A stretch of 64,000 nt of DNA from Paenibacillus marchantiae (GTDB taxonomy: Bacteria > Bacillota > Bacilli > Paenibacillales > Paenibacillaceae), in NCBI RefSeq assembly GCF_028771845.1, contig NZ_CP118270.1, positions 620,001-684,000 on the forward strand, read 5' to 3'. Position 1 is the stretch's first letter. Every line of letters begins with the position of its first letter. Under the pieces are notes generated by a model that saw only the letters and a list, made by a program, of their open reading frames with translations, was not told the origin of the DNA and searched no databases. The position numbers and the translations under genes are program-made. Positions 63,189 through 64,000 of this stretch are shown here, one piece after another.

Positions 63189-64000
63189 CTACCCCTTCGG
63201 ATTTAAAGTTTTGGCCATTTTGTTCATGACACCGACCACGACAAACGTAATGACAATCATAATCGCAGCAACGACCGAGGCCAGATACCAGTCGTTCAGG
63301 GTCATGGCGTTCTGATAGAGGAACGTCGCAATTACACGCTGTTTGCCTCCCAATAGTGCAGGCGTTGTATAAGCCGTCAGGCTTCCGACAAAAACAAGTA
63401 CGGCTCCGATAACGAGCCCTGGCACAGCCAGCGGGAACACCACCCGGCGAAATGCCGTGAAGCGGGATGCACCCAAACTCTGTGCTGCCTTGAGCAGATC
63501 ACCATCGATGTTCTCAAGCACACCGACCAGGGAAATGATCATAAGTGGCAGGAACAGATGGGTCAAACCAATCATCATGGCTGCCGGCGTATAAAGAATA
63601 TCCAGCGGCTTGTCCACGATACCAAGCCCAACAAGGGCGTTGTTAATCAGCCCTTTGCGTCCCAGAATAATCATCCAGCTAAACGAGCGCACAACCGGGC
63701 TCGTCAGCAGTGGGAAGATTGCCAACGCAAGCAGAATGCCTTTGCGGCGCGGCGCTTTCTGTGAAATATAATAAGCTGTCGGGAATCCGAGCACCACGCA
63801 GACGATGGTGGTGACCACGCTGACCTGCAGCGTCGTAAGCAATATTTTCAAAAAGTAAGGGTCTCTGAAAAAATGCATATATCCTTCAAACGTGAAGGAG
63901 TTTTCTTGAAAAAACGTCGATCCGATCGTCAGGACAATCGGAATGATCATAAATGCCGCCAAAAACACAAATCCCGGCAGCAATAGCCAGTATACTGATT
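63189..64000 (-). CDS. ABC transporter permease, PotB-like (cut by window end)
   Basis: At least 269 codons, open to the window edge. Hydrophobic N-terminal region WLLLPGFVFLAAFMIIPI implies that the true start lies beyond 64000. The EAA loop LKAAQSLGASRFTAFRRVVFPLAVPG is present. A substrate-binding protein would be expected further upstream, outside the window. Confidence 0.92.
   Translation of the reverse strand, partial: SVYWLLLPGFVFLAAFMIIPIVLTIGSTFFQENSFTFEGYMHFFRDPYFLKILLTTLQVSVVTTIVCVVLGFPTAYYISQKAPRRKGILLALAIFPLLTSPVVRSFSWMIILGRKGLINNALVGLGIVDKPLDILYTPAAMMIGLTHLFLPLMIISLVGVLENIDGDLLKAAQSLGASRFTAFRRVVFPLAVPGLVIGAVLVFVGSLTAYTTPALLGGKQRVIATFLYQNAMTLNDWYLASVVAAIMIVITFVVVGVMNKMAKTLNPKG

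Noticed and set aside
1-64000. CRISPR arrays, tRNA or rRNA genes, insertion sequences, prophage genes
   Set aside because: I looked for repeat-spacer patterns, tRNA-like cloverleaf cores, transposases and phage structural genes and saw none.

Overview
The window looks like chromosomal DNA of a spore-forming, low-to-moderate GC Firmicute, most likely a Paenibacillus. The grounds are a GerA-type spore germination operon, AGGAGG ribosome binding sites with GTG and TTG starts, Bacillus-style Fur, PerR and Fnr sites, a yclNOPQ-type siderophore importer, a nitric oxide synthase oxygenase and secreted or large glycosidases. Species is inferred from gene content only. I see no prophage, insertion sequence, CRISPR array, tRNA or rRNA.

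Layout. 0.2-7 kb (minus strand): SulP anion transporter, UbiB-like kinase with a phasin-like partner, ThuA-domain protein, SDR, uroporphyrinogen-III synthase-like protein. 7-11.4 kb: germinant receptor operon gerA-gerC-small gene-gerB. 11.4-15.3 kb: Fur-controlled iron-siderophore importer. 15.4-18.5 kb: hypothetical protein, pirin, DoxX, and a BlaI/M56-protease pair. 18.7-21.8 kb: catalase, an orphan degenerate response regulator overlapping perR, and PerR boxes. 21.9-29 kb: diguanylate cyclase, aldo/keto reductase, secreted GH5 glucanase divergent from a LacI regulator, and a degenerate hybrid histidine kinase. 29.2-34.9 kb: Fnr-box-controlled anaerobic ribonucleotide reductase nrdDG, then a cobalamin riboswitch in front of metE. 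35-39 kb: soluble chemoreceptor and a large GH3 glycosidase, with a decayed copy of the GH3 3' end left beside metE. 39.3-50 kb (mostly plus): FAD/Rieske oxidoreductase, PadR-DUF1700-DUF4097 module, SDR, XRE-cupin regulator divergent from an esterase plus extradiol dioxygenase, CDF transporter, quinone-reductase-like flavoprotein, AraC regulator and a small membrane protein. 50-54 kb: a 111-bp palindromic element and the potABCD polyamine importer. 54-59 kb: MFS transporter, Nudix remnant, nitric oxide synthase, dps, HAD phosphatase. 59-64 kb: small membrane protein, adenine deaminase and a second polyamine-type ABC importer cut by the window edge.

How it fits together. The best-supported regulatory story is oxidative stress. 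A near-identical 15-bp palindrome lies at the promoters of katA, perR and dps, which are spread over 37 kb. In katA and dps it sits exactly 11 nt downstream of the -10 hexamer. Iron uptake (Fur box), anaerobic dNTP synthesis (Fnr box centred 41.5 bp upstream of the predicted start) and methionine synthesis (B12 riboswitch) have recognisable switches too. The most unusual items are the perR/degenerate-regulator overlap, the GH3 relic, the palindromic element at 50.1 kb, the hybrid kinase whose ATP-binding motifs are lost, and several unassigned operators. I did not find a clearly new multi-gene defence or mobile system.
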